This document shows, piece by piece, positions 56,079-64,000 of a stretch of DNA of 64,000 nt (positions are counted from its first letter, which is position 1; each line of letters starts with the position of its first letter). The stretch lies in contig NZ_PYAX01000001.1 of NCBI RefSeq assembly GCF_003014735.1, forward strand, positions 806,001 to 870,000, in the 5' to 3' direction. The DNA is from Saccharothrix carnea. Its GTDB lineage: Bacteria; Actinomycetota; Actinomycetes; Mycobacteriales; Pseudonocardiaceae. A program made the translations under genes and the position numbers. The notes below the pieces were generated by a model, which was not told the origin of the DNA, searched no databases, and was given only the letters and a program-made list of their open reading frames with translations.

Positions 56079-56865
56079 CCAGCTGCGGGTGCTCAAGCAC
56101 GGGCTCATCGCCTCGTGGACCATGTACTCGGCGTACCAGACGTGGCGGCTGTGGACGTTCACGTGGCTGTCCCGGCTGCTGATCCAGGCGTGCTTCTACG
56201 CGCTGATCGGCCGGATGCTCGGCTCGCAGCAGCAGGTCGACTACCTGCTCATCGGCAACGTGGTCGCCGTCATGGCCATCGACGCGACCGTGGTCATCCT
56301 GATCAGCGTCGGCGAGCGGCAGTCCGGCACGCTGGCCCTGATGGTCGCCGCGCCGTCCACCCACCTCACCGTGTACCTGGGCAAGGGGCTGGTGAACCTC
56401 GGCTCGGGCGTGGCCGCGTCCACCACGGCGTTCCTGGTGCTGCCGCCGCTGTTCGGGGTGCGGCTGCCGTGGCCGGAGGCGGCCCTCGTGCCGCTGATGA
56501 TCCTGGTGGTCGGCGTGTCCTGCTACTGCTACGGGACGTGCGTGGCGTCGTTCGTGCTCGGGTTCCCGTCCGCGCGGTGGCTGGCGCTGAACGTCAGCTA
56601 CCTGGTGCTGATGACGTTCTGCGGTGTCAACGTGCCGACGTCGTTCTGGCCGGACTGGCTGCGGGCGATCACGTCCGTGCTGCCGATGACGCACGGGCTG
56701 GCGGCGATCCGGGCGTTCATCGCGGAGGCGCCCGCGTCGACCGTGCTCGGGCAGCTCGCGCTGGAGGTGTGCGTCGGCGCGGGGTGGCTCGCCGTGGCGG
56801 CGATGAGCTTCACCCGCATGGTCCGCCGCGGCCGGCGTGACGGCTCCATCGAGTTCGGCGGCTGA
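56071..56865 (+). CDS. ABC-2 exporter permease 2
   Basis: 264 residues, six TM helices. MRDQLRVLKHGLIASWTMYS start, ISVGERQSGTLALMVAAPST after TM2 and TFCGVNVPTSFWPDWLRAIT with LPMTHGLAAIRAFIAEA near the end are the conserved ABC-2 parts. Forms the exporter with the preceding ATPase and permease. Substrate not evident. Confidence 0.92.
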   Translation: MRDQLRVLKHGLIASWTMYSAYQTWRLWTFTWLSRLLIQACFYALIGRMLGSQQQVDYLLIGNVVAVMAIDATVVILISVGERQSGTLALMVAAPSTHLTVYLGKGLVNLGSGVAASTTAFLVLPPLFGVRLPWPEAALVPLMILVVGVSCYCYGTCVASFVLGFPSARWLALNVSYLVLMTFCGVNVPTSFWPDWLRAITSVLPMTHGLAAIRAFIAEAPASTVLGQLALEVCVGAGWLAVAAMSFTRMVRRGRRDGSIEFGG

Positions 56866-56870
56866 AGTGC

Positions 56871-56907
56871 CGCGGTGGGCGCTCACCCCGCGGGAGCGCC
56901 CACCGCG
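56871..56907 (+). terminator. Strong terminator after the ABC-2 operon
   Basis: Perfect 14-bp stem CGCGGTGGGCGCTC/GAGCGCCCACCGCG, 9-nt loop, between convergent operons. Confidence 0.9.
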
Positions 56908-56915
56908 TTGTCACG

Positions 56916-57998
56916 TCAGCCGGTCGCCCACGGGCCGGTGGCGTTCACGTCGACCGTGAGCGCCTCGGCCGCCGCGATCAGCTCCTGCGCCGACGCGGTG
57001 CCCGGTCCGGGGCCGTGGACCAGCAGGTGCAGGTCCGGGCGGAGGTCGACCCGCAGGTAGCCCACCAGCTGCCCGAGGTACTCCGCGGACACGCCGCGGG
57101 CGGTGACGGTCACCGGCGCCACGCTCGGGTTGCCGATCGGGTCGTCGACGAACGAGCTGAGGTTCGCCCCGTAGGTGACGCCGCCGATCTCGCCGGTCGT
57201 GGACACGTGCCAGCCGCGGCTGTTCACGCGGGCCTGGTGGGCGAGCGCGCCGCCGACCGAAACCGGTGCGCCCAGCGCCGTCTGGTCCGGCCTCGTGGAC
57301 TCGGCGATCCGGATCGCGTCGGCACGTGCTCGCGGCGCGTTCGAGAGCACCAATTCGACGTAGTGGCCCGGCTCGGGGCTGAAGACCACCCTCGCGTCCG
57401 GTGGCGTCCCGTCCGGCGTCGCCGGCGTCTCCGGCGTCTCGGGTTCACCCGGCCGCGGCAGCACCATCTTCGTCGGGTCCACGACCAGGGCGGGCGAGCC
57501 GTTGATCGTCACCTGGTCGGCGGCGGGGGCGCCGGCGATCTGCTGCCGCAGCACCTCCTGAACCGCGACGTCCTTCGGCACGAGCAAGTTCAACGACGGC
57601 GTGTGCAACTGCTCGCTGCTGTGCTTCCAGACCCGTTGGACCGCCCCGGTCGGGTCCACGAACCGGTTGCGCTCGGTCAGGCCGTCGACGAGCCACGACG
57701 GGCTGTAGCCGAGGGTGCGCGGGTCGAGCGGCGCGGCGGCGACCGTGGTCGGCTTGGTCGTCGTGGTGGACGTCGTCTGGAGGGTGGTGCTCGCCGCCGC
57801 CGGTGCCTCCGCGCTCGGTCGGCCGACCGTCGTGGCGACCACCGCGACGGCCGCGGCGGCGGTGGCCGCCGTGACGGCCAGGAACAGCGGCTTGCGGCTC
57901 TTGCGGGGCCGGTGCAGCGCGGCCAGGACGTGGCCGGCCGGCGGCGTCTGCTCGGCCCGCGCCCGCAGCGCGTCCCGGATCAGGTCCTCGGTGTCCAT
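56916..57998 (-). CDS. Membrane-anchored anti-sigma-like/sigma-linked protein
   Basis: 360 residues, type II topology: cytoplasmic N-terminus DTEDLIRDALRARAEQTPPA (about 2-40), one TM (PLFLAVTAATAAAAVAVVAT, about 37-60), Thr-rich stalk, then a large extracytoplasmic beta-rich domain of unknown family. Overlaps the sigma-factor stop by one base (TGATG), the arrangement of SigE-family sigma factors with regulatory partners. No zinc-binding HxxxCxxC is visible, so the anti-sigma role is by context. Confidence 0.8.
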   Translation of the reverse strand: MDTEDLIRDALRARAEQTPPAGHVLAALHRPRKSRKPLFLAVTAATAAAAVAVVATTVGRPSAEAPAAASTTLQTTSTTTTKPTTVAAAPLDPRTLGYSPSWLVDGLTERNRFVDPTGAVQRVWKHSSEQLHTPSLNLLVPKDVAVQEVLRQQIAGAPAADQVTINGSPALVVDPTKMVLPRPGEPETPETPATPDGTPPDARVVFSPEPGHYVELVLSNAPRARADAIRIAESTRPDQTALGAPVSVGGALAHQARVNSRGWHVSTTGEIGGVTYGANLSSFVDDPIGNPSVAPVTVTARGVSAEYLGQLVGYLRVDLRPDLHLLVHGPGPGTASAQELIAAAEALTVDVNATGPWATG

Positions 57999-58477
57999 CA
58001 CAGTGCCTCCTTCACGCGGTCGTTCGCGCGCAGCGTCGCCAGCGCGCGGGAGATGTGGCTGCGGACCGTGCCCTGGGAACAGCCCAGCGTCGCGGCGATC
58101 TCGGCGTCGTCGCAGCCCTCGTAGTACCGGAGCACGACGGCGGCCTTCTGCTTGCGCGGCAGCTTGTCGATGCTCTGGAGCATCGCTTCGCGCTCGTCGT
58201 AGTGGGTCGACGGGTCGGGCCCCGGCGGGTCGACCGCGTGCAGCGGCGTGTGGGCCTTGCGTCGGCGGCGCCAGCCCAGGAACTCGTTGGTGACCATCCT
58301 CTTCAGGTAGGCGGCGGGCGCGTCCACCGCCGCGATGCGCGTCCAGCGTTGCTGAGCGCGCAGCAGGCACTCCTGGACCACGTCCTGGGCGAGGTGCGGG
58401 TCACCGGTCAGCACGGTGGCGTAGCGCAGCAGCGGGGTGACCTGCCTGGTGGCGAAGTCCTCGAAGCTGTCCGTCAT
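57998..58477 (-). CDS. ECF RNA polymerase sigma factor (SigE family)
   Basis: 159 residues, short like the actinobacterial SigE family. Region 2: DFATRQVTPLLRYATVLTGD, AQDVVQECLLRAQQRW and PAAYLKRMVTNEFLGWRRRR. Region 4: LPRKQKAAVVLRYYEGCDDA and CSQGTVRSHISRALATL. Followed by its membrane partner. ATG 58477 has GGAGG just upstream. Only 36 bases separate it from the divergent IclR gene, so promoters overlap. Confidence 0.94.
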   Translation of the reverse strand: MTDSFEDFATRQVTPLLRYATVLTGDPHLAQDVVQECLLRAQQRWTRIAAVDAPAAYLKRMVTNEFLGWRRRRKAHTPLHAVDPPGPDPSTHYDEREAMLQSIDKLPRKQKAAVVLRYYEGCDDAEIAATLGCSQGTVRSHISRALATLRANDRVKEAL

Positions 58478-58513
58478 ACCCCTCCAATGCGCCCGGACGC
58501 GGTTCTGTTGAGA

Positions 58514-59299
58514 ATGGGTTCCGTGGGAGGCAGCAGCGACGTGCCGGCGTTGCGCCGAGGGCTCGCGGTGCTGCGCCTGCTGGCAGGCAGGCCGGGACCC
58601 CTGTCGGCGGCGGCCGTGGCGCGCGAGCTGTCCCTGCCCAGGTCCACCACCTACCACCTGCTGGCCGAGCTGACCGCCGCCGGTTTCGCCACCCACTTCC
58701 CCGAGGAGCGACGCTACGGTCTCGGCGTCGCGGCGTTCGAACTCGGCTCGGCCTACCTGCGCCACGACCCGCTGGAACGCCTGGCCCGCCCCGTCCTGCG
58801 ACGCCTCGTGGACACCGTGGGCAGGACCGCCCACCTGGGCGTCCTGCACGGCTCGGAGGCCCTCTACCTGGTGCGCGAACAACCACGCCACCCGACCACC
58901 ATCGTCTCCGATGTCGGCGTGCGCCTACCCGCCCACCTGACCGCGTCCGGCCGGGCCGTGCTGAGCCGACTGCCCGCCGCGCAGGTCAGGGCCCTGTTCC
59001 CGGGCCCCTTCGTCGACCGGACCGGACGGGGACCGCGCAACCTGCCCGCGCTGCGGAGGCTGCTGGCCGTCGAACGCCGGCGCGGGTGGGCGGTGGAGGA
59101 CGGCTACGTGACCGCCGGCTTCGCCTCCGTCGCCGCCCCCGTCTTCGACCACGGTGAACGCCCGATCGCCGCGATCACCGTCACGTTCCGGCACGTGTGC
59201 GAGACGGAAGCGGAGTGCGGTGAGACGTGGCCGGACCTCGCCACCGAAACCCGCCGTGCGGCGGAGGAACTGACCACCCGCATCGGCGGCCGGGCCTGA
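58514..59299 (+). CDS. IclR-family regulator
   Basis: 261 residues. HTH (ALRRGLAVLRLLAGRPGPLS, ARELSLPRSTTYHLLAELTA, about 11-75), then the IclR effector domain with LHGSEALYLVREQPRH, RLPAHLTASGRAVLSRLPAA, FASVAAPVFDHGERPIAAIT. Full length. ATG 58514 was chosen at MGSVGGSSDVPALRRG. No divergent catabolic operon is adjacent, so its target is unknown; the hut operon lies 4 kb away. Confidence 0.93.
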   Translation: MGSVGGSSDVPALRRGLAVLRLLAGRPGPLSAAAVARELSLPRSTTYHLLAELTAAGFATHFPEERRYGLGVAAFELGSAYLRHDPLERLARPVLRRLVDTVGRTAHLGVLHGSEALYLVREQPRHPTTIVSDVGVRLPAHLTASGRAVLSRLPAAQVRALFPGPFVDRTGRGPRNLPALRRLLAVERRRGWAVEDGYVTAGFASVAAPVFDHGERPIAAITVTFRHVCETEAECGETWPDLATETRRAAEELTTRIGGRA

Positions 59300-59369
59300 C
59301 CAGCCCGCACCCTGGCACGTGTCCCCCGATTCGGTGAACCGGTTTCGCCCAACCCGCCAGGTAGCCTCG

Positions 59370-59405
59370 GTGATGCACGACGTGATGCAAAAAGTGATGC
59401 ACCAG
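59370..59405 (+). repeat. Three 12-bp tandem repeats (GTGATGCA-N4)
   Basis: GTGATGCA occurs at 59370, 59382 and 59394, and GTGATGCG at 59420. Read as codons this is VMHD VMQK VMHQ, the start of a 19-codon frame ending where the PemK/MazF-like fragment starts. Confidence 0.7.
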
Positions 59406-59421
59406 CTAGCAGTAGGCGGTG

Positions 59422-59568
59422 ATGCGTGAGCCACTCGTCGGGTTCATCCGCACCGACGATCTCGAACAGCTCGGCAAAGACGAGCTCGTGCGACTCCAAG
59501 GCGCGATCAGCCCCCGGACCCTCGCCGCGGTCAACGAGGCGTTGAAGATCGTCTTGGGGCTCCCCTGA
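59422..59568 (+). pseudogene. C-terminal fragment of a PemK/MazF-type toxin
   Basis: 48 codons from an ATG, giving REPLVGFIRTDDLEQLGKDE and LVRLQGAISPRTLAAVNEAL, KIVLGLP. This matches the last about 45 residues of MazF/PemK toxins (the final helix xLAAVDEALRxVLGL). The N-terminal half with the RNA-cleaving Arg and Thr is missing, and no full antitoxin precedes it. Remnant of a toxin-antitoxin locus, or a short independent peptide. Confidence 0.6.
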
Positions 59569-59583
59569 AGCCCTGGGCGCAAC

Positions 59584-59616
59584 ACGGCCCGGCCACCCAC
59601 CGGGCGACCGGGCCGT
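59584..59616. terminator. Bidirectional terminator
   Basis: 9-bp stem ACGGCCCGG/CCGGGCCGT with a 15-nt loop, between the toxin remnant and the convergent osmoprotectant operon. Confidence 0.75.
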
Positions 59617-59631
59617 GCGTGCCGGGATGGA

Positions 59632-60516
59632 CTACAGCGTGACGCTCTTGAGGAAGTCGGCCGCCACGTTGGCGATCGTCTCCTTGTCCACGTCCACCCG
59701 CTTGACCAGGTCCGCCAGCTTCTCCGTGGTCAGCGCCGCCGACACCTTGTTCAACGCGTCCTTGCCCTTCGCGTCGACCGCGTCCGACCGCAGCAACGGC
59801 ACGACGTTCTGCGCCGGGTACATCGTCTTCGGGTCCGCCAGCTCCACGAAGTCGTTCGCCTTGATGTCCGCCGACGTCGTGTAGAGGTTGGCCACCTGCA
59901 CGGTGCCGTTCTTCAACGCGTCCACCGTGATCGGACCACCCGCGTCGGTCGTCTTGATCTCGGTGAACGTCACCCCGTACAGCTCCTCGATCTTCGCCTC
60001 CCACCGCTGCGCCCACTCACCGGCGGCACCCAGCGCGTACTTCCCGGCACCCAGGTCGGCGATCGACTTCACCCCGCCGTCAGCGGTGGCCTTGGTGACC
60101 ACCAGGACGTCCTTGTCCTCCGCGTCCGACTTCTCCAACACCTCAAGGCCCGAGGGCGTCTTGGCCTTCAGAGCCGTGTAGACCTCCTCGGCCTCGGTGG
60201 TGGTGTTGGTCTTGTCGAAGTAGTTGAGCAGGTTGCCCGAGTACTCCGGCACCACGCCGAGCGACTTGTCCTGCAACGCCTTCACGACGAGCTCGCGGGC
60301 GCCGATGCCGGACTTCACCGTCACCTTCGCACCGGTCGCCTTCAGCGCGCCGGCGTAGATCTCGGCCAGGATCTTGTTCTCGGTGAAGTCGGCCGAACCG
60401 ACCACGACCTCACCCGACGCGGCCTGCTGGCCGCTCCCGCCCAGGTCCTCTTTGGACCCGCACGCGGAGACGACCAGAGCGGCCGCCGTGACGACAACGG
60501 CCAACGTGCGCTTCAT
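59632..60516 (-). CDS. Osmoprotectant ABC transporter substrate-binding lipoprotein
   Basis: 294 residues. Lipoprotein signal KRTLAVVVTAAALVVSACGS with lipobox Cys at about 21. Glycine-betaine/choline-binding OpuAC/ProX-like domain: VVVGSADFTENKILAEIYAG, LGVVPEYSGNLLNYFDKTNT, ALGAAGEWAQRWEAKIEELY. Delivers quaternary amines to the two permeases upstream. GGAGG before ATG 60516. Last gene of the four-gene operon; its start overlaps the second permease stop (ATGA). Confidence 0.93.
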   Translation of the reverse strand: MKRTLAVVVTAAALVVSACGSKEDLGGSGQQAASGEVVVGSADFTENKILAEIYAGALKATGAKVTVKSGIGARELVVKALQDKSLGVVPEYSGNLLNYFDKTNTTTEAEEVYTALKAKTPSGLEVLEKSDAEDKDVLVVTKATADGGVKSIADLGAGKYALGAAGEWAQRWEAKIEELYGVTFTEIKTTDAGGPITVDALKNGTVQVANLYTTSADIKANDFVELADPKTMYPAQNVVPLLRSDAVDAKGKDALNKVSAALTTEKLADLVKRVDVDKETIANVAADFLKSVTL

Positions 60517-61268
60517 GCCGTACTTCCTCCAGATTCGACGGGCGCCGGCTCTCCCCGGCGCCTCGGCTTCGCCCCGCTCGACCGCGCCCCCGCGCGACGA
60601 CCTCGCGACGACAGCCGCAAACCCGCGGGCACGACCAGCCTGCCCACGCCCGCGAGCACCACGTCCAGCACGACCGCCAGCAGCGCGATCAGGATCGCGC
60701 CACCGACGAACTGCCCGTAGTCCAACACCCGCAGGCCGTCCAGCAGGGGACGCCCCAACGTCTCGATACCGACGTACGCCGCCACCGACGCGGTCGCGAC
60801 CACCTGCAACATGGCGTTGCGCAGACCGCCGACCAGCAGCGGCAGCGCGTTGGGCACCTCGACCTGCCACAGCCGCTGCGCGCCGGTCATGCCCATGCCG
60901 CTCGCCGCGTCCACCACACCGCGGTCCACGTCCTGGATGCCCGCGTACGTCCCGGCCAGGATCGGCGGCACGGCCAGCACCACCAGACCGATGAGCACCC
61001 CGGCAGACCCACCGCCCGCGACCAGGTACAGGAACGTGACCAGGCCCAACGTCGGCAGCGCCCGCAACGCGTTGCTGCCGCCGACCAGCACCACCCCGCC
61101 GCGTCCGGTGTGCCCGACGAACAGGCCGAGCGGCACGGCGATCAGCGCGGCGCCGAGCACCGCGCCCAGGCAGTACAGCAGGTGGACGCCGACCCGCACC
61201 GGGATCGACTTGCCGCCCGACCAGTTGACCGGGTCGACCAGCCACGCGAACGCGTCCGCGAAGATCAC
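60513..61268 (-). CDS. Osmoprotectant ABC permease 2
   Basis: 251 residues, five or six TM helices with the permease EAA-type loop DAASGMGMTGAQRLWQVEVP followed by ALPLLVGGLRNA. Binding-protein-dependent permease of the OpuB/OpuC type. C-terminal tail after residue about 225 is Arg/Gly/Ser-rich and longer than usual. GTG start overlaps permease 1 stop. Confidence 0.93.
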   Translation of the reverse strand: MIFADAFAWLVDPVNWSGGKSIPVRVGVHLLYCLGAVLGAALIAVPLGLFVGHTGRGGVVLVGGSNALRALPTLGLVTFLYLVAGGGSAGVLIGLVVLAVPPILAGTYAGIQDVDRGVVDAASGMGMTGAQRLWQVEVPNALPLLVGGLRNAMLQVVATASVAAYVGIETLGRPLLDGLRVLDYGQFVGGAILIALLAVVLDVVLAGVGRLVVPAGLRLSSRGRRAGARSSGAKPRRRGEPAPVESGGSTA

Positions 61269-61919
61269 AGCCGCTCACCCGCCCGCGCCCACGGCGTCAA
61301 CCGGTCCCGCAGCAGCACCAGCAGCAGGTCGACCACCAGCGCCAGCACCAGCGTGAGCACGATGCCGATGATGATCGGCGCCAGGTACCGCTGCCGGAAC
61401 CCGTCGGTGAACAACGTGCCCAGACCGCCCGTCCCGATCAACGCACCCACGCTGACCAGGCTGATGTTGCTCACCGAGCCGACCCGCACACCGGCGGCCA
61501 GCACGGGCACGGCCAGCGGCAGCTCCACCGAGAAGAACCGGCGCAGCGGCCGGAAGCCCATCGCCGTGGCGGCGGCGGTGATGTGCGCGGGCACCGCGGC
61601 CAGCGCCTCGGCCACCGGCCGGACCAGCAGCGCGGTCGTGTAGACCGTCAACGCGATGATCACGTTCGCCGGGTCGAGCACCTGCGTGCCGATGACCGCC
61701 GGGATGATCGCGAACAGCGCCAGCGACGGGATCGTGTAGACCACGTTCGACAGCCCGATCAACGTCGCGTTGACGGGCCGGAACCGGTGGCACAGCCACC
61801 CCAGCGCGATCGCCAGCACCACCGACACCACCAGCGGCACCAACGACAGGTAGACGTGGTCGAGCAGCATGTCCAGCAGCGCCGCCCTCGTCCCGGCGTC
61901 GCTGAGGTACTTCCCGATA

Positions 61920-61927
<8 letters not shown>
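61265..61927 (-). CDS. Osmoprotectant ABC permease 1
   Basis: 220 residues, five TM helices; EAA loop ITAAATAMGFRPLRRFFSVE followed by LPLAVPVLAAGVR. Standard length for OpuCB-type permeases. GTG start overlaps the ATPase gene stop by 8 bases. Pairs with permease 2 to form the channel. Confidence 0.94.
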
Positions 61928-62969
<1,042 letters not shown>

Positions 62970-63063
62970 CCGTGGTCCTCCTGCCGATGGGCGACAAGCG
63001 TCGAACGACCCTAGCCCGTCAGTCCGACCGGGGCACGGCGTTTCAGCATCCGGTCAGTAGGGT

Positions 63064-63091
63064 GCACCGGTTGTGGCAACCGAACCGGTGC
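63064..63091. promoter_or_regulatory. Inverted repeat over the BpsA-like start codon
   Basis: GCACCGGTT (63064-63072), 10-nt spacer, AACCGGTGC (63083-63091), perfect arms; nested inside is GGTTG-TGG-CAACC. The GTG start at 63073 is in the spacer. TAGGGT at 63058 could be a -10 box, which would make the mRNA leaderless or nearly so. Confidence 0.55.
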
Positions 63092-64000
63092 GAGCACTGC
63101 TCGCCGAACGCGGCCCGCACGCCCGCAAGCTGCGGCGCGTGCTCGACCTGCTCGCCGACGACTGGCACACGTTGGCCGAGCTGGTTCGGCTTCCCGCTGT
63201 GCCGCGGCGCACCGTGCAGGAGCTGCTGACCGCCGTCGGCGACGACCTGGAGTCCAGCGGCGACCGGTTCCGGCTCGCCCCGGCCAAGGCCGGCGACTAC
63301 GCGGTGTTCCGCGTCGGTGACGACCTGGTCGACCCGGTGGACGCGCTGGTGTCGCGGCACACCGCGCAGCTGCGGTCGATCCTGGCCGACATCGCCGACG
63401 TGCCGCCGCCGCTGGCCGCGCTGGACCACGTGCAGGCGACCGCCGAGACAGCGTTGAAGCGGGCGTTGTGGCTGGACACGACCTACGACCTGGCCGGCCG
63501 CACGCTGCTGTGCCTGGGCGACCACGACCTGACGTCGCTGGCCGTGTGCGCGGTGAACCCGTCCGTCGAGGTGGTCGTGGTCGACGTGGACGACCGGCTG
63601 CTGGAGTACATCGCGCGGCGCGCCGAAGAACGCGGGTGGCCGATCCGCACGGTCCACGCCGACTTCCGGTTCGGCCTGCCTCCCGCCGTGCTGGAGTCGG
63701 CGGACCTGGTGTTCAGCGACCCGCCGTACACGCCGGAGGGCATCGGCTTGTTCGCCGCACGCGCGGTCGAGTGCCTGGCCGACCTCGGTCGGGGACGGGT
63801 GCTGCTCGCGTACGGGTTCAGCGACCGGACCCCCGCGCTCGGGCTGAAGGTGCAGCAGGAGCTGCAGCGGCTCGGGTTGGTGTTCGAGGCGATCCTGCCC
63901 GCGTTCCACCGGTTCGACGGCGCGCAGGCCATCGGCAGCGCCGCCGACCTGTACGTGTGCCGTCCCACGTCACGCCGCTCGGTGTCACCCGCCTCGGCGA
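63073..64000 (+). CDS. BpsA-like (DUF43) branched polyamine synthase/methyltransferase-fold protein, partial
   Basis: First 309 codons; the gene runs past the window end. N-terminal winged-helix-like part (about 1-75: LRRVLDLLADDWHTLAELVR, VPRRTVQELLTAVGDDLESS) then a Rossmann domain: RTLLCLGDHDLTSLAVCAVN, VEVVVVDVDDRLLEYIARRA, and VFSDPPYTPEGIGLFAARAV. This layout matches N4-bis(aminopropyl)spermidine synthase (BpsA) of thermophiles, which adds aminopropyl groups to make branched polyamines. The BpsA GDDD motif reads GDHD here. Actinobacterial homologues are annotated but uncharacterised to my knowledge. GTG start with no evident ribosome site. Confidence 0.82.
   Translation, partial: MATEPVRALLAERGPHARKLRRVLDLLADDWHTLAELVRLPAVPRRTVQELLTAVGDDLESSGDRFRLAPAKAGDYAVFRVGDDLVDPVDALVSRHTAQLRSILADIADVPPPLAALDHVQATAETALKRALWLDTTYDLAGRTLLCLGDHDLTSLAVCAVNPSVEVVVVDVDDRLLEYIARRAEERGWPIRTVHADFRFGLPPAVLESADLVFSDPPYTPEGIGLFAARAVECLADLGRGRVLLAYGFSDRTPALGLKVQQELQRLGLVFEAILPAFHRFDGAQAIGSAADLYVCRPTSRRSVSPASA

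Noticed and set aside
63043..63909. Minus-strand 288-residue frame at the right end
   Set aside because: Gln/Val/Arg-rich shadow of the BpsA-like gene, whose motifs are clear on the plus strand.

Overview
High-GC actinomycete DNA: GTG starts are frequent, genes overlap by ATGA/GTGA, and TTA codons are scarce. A Kgd-type 2-oxoglutarate enzyme, a SigE-family sigma factor, an XRE/DUF397 locus, a DasR-type operator and a Streptomyces subtilisin-inhibitor homologue point to Actinobacteria. The overall flavour is Pseudonocardiales (Saccharothrix/Lentzea/Actinosynnema-like), which is an inference from family content only. The window looks like ordinary chromosome: no rRNA, tRNA, transposase, integrase, prophage or CRISPR was found.

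Layout. 0-8.2 kb: acyl-CoA/branched-chain amino-acid catabolism (two acyl-CoA dehydrogenases, a crotonase, biotin-dependent carboxylase subunits AccA1/AccD1), a secreted SGNH esterase and a TetR regulator. GTTAR-N6-TTWAC operators before accD1 and before tetR make a convincing AccR-like regulon. 8.2-14.6 kb: a secreted phospholipase A2 domain fused to a membrane acyltransferase-like domain, a convergent acyltransferase/hydrolase pair, a two-component system and a hypothetical gene. 14.6-17.5 kb: a DasR site in front of a wrecked chitinase gene, then metY-metX behind a cysteine-type leader peptide. 17.5-25.9 kb: an oxidoreductase, an FAD monooxygenase, an MHS transporter, an SSI-type inhibitor, a UbiB/AarF kinase, and a membrane protein/HTH/glutathione peroxidase operon. 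25.9-29.2 kb: glycine riboswitch-gcvH-sdaA, divergent from ald. 29.5-37.1 kb: two small proteins, an ABC transporter whose ATPase has a Q/P/Y/G-rich tail, a fused ABC exporter and an ArsR/SRPBCC pair. 37.5-41.2 kb: kgd. 41.3-47.1 kb: small secreted proteins, aldo/keto reductase, O-antigen-ligase-like protein, and a LysR/DapA-like divergent pair. 47.1-54.2 kb: a histidine-utilisation operon (hutH, hutU, M20 amidohydrolase, hutF, a broken XRE gene with DUF397, hutI). 54.4-63 kb: an ABC-2 exporter, sigma/anti-sigma-like pair, IclR regulator, PemK/MazF remnant and an osmoprotectant ABC importer. From 63.07 kb: a partial BpsA-like (branched polyamine synthase) gene.

The most unusual signal is a family of 22-bp-period arrays at 1689-1836, 8221-8352 and 20140-20330. 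Two lie between convergent genes and are mirror-symmetric, with unit types in matching order on both arms (3+3 and 4+4 units around a 14-16 nt centre). The third is a single arm of six units. Transcribed, the mirrored arrays would form long stems of about 18-bp helices separated by about 4-nt mismatched linkers, one outer end abutting each stop codon.
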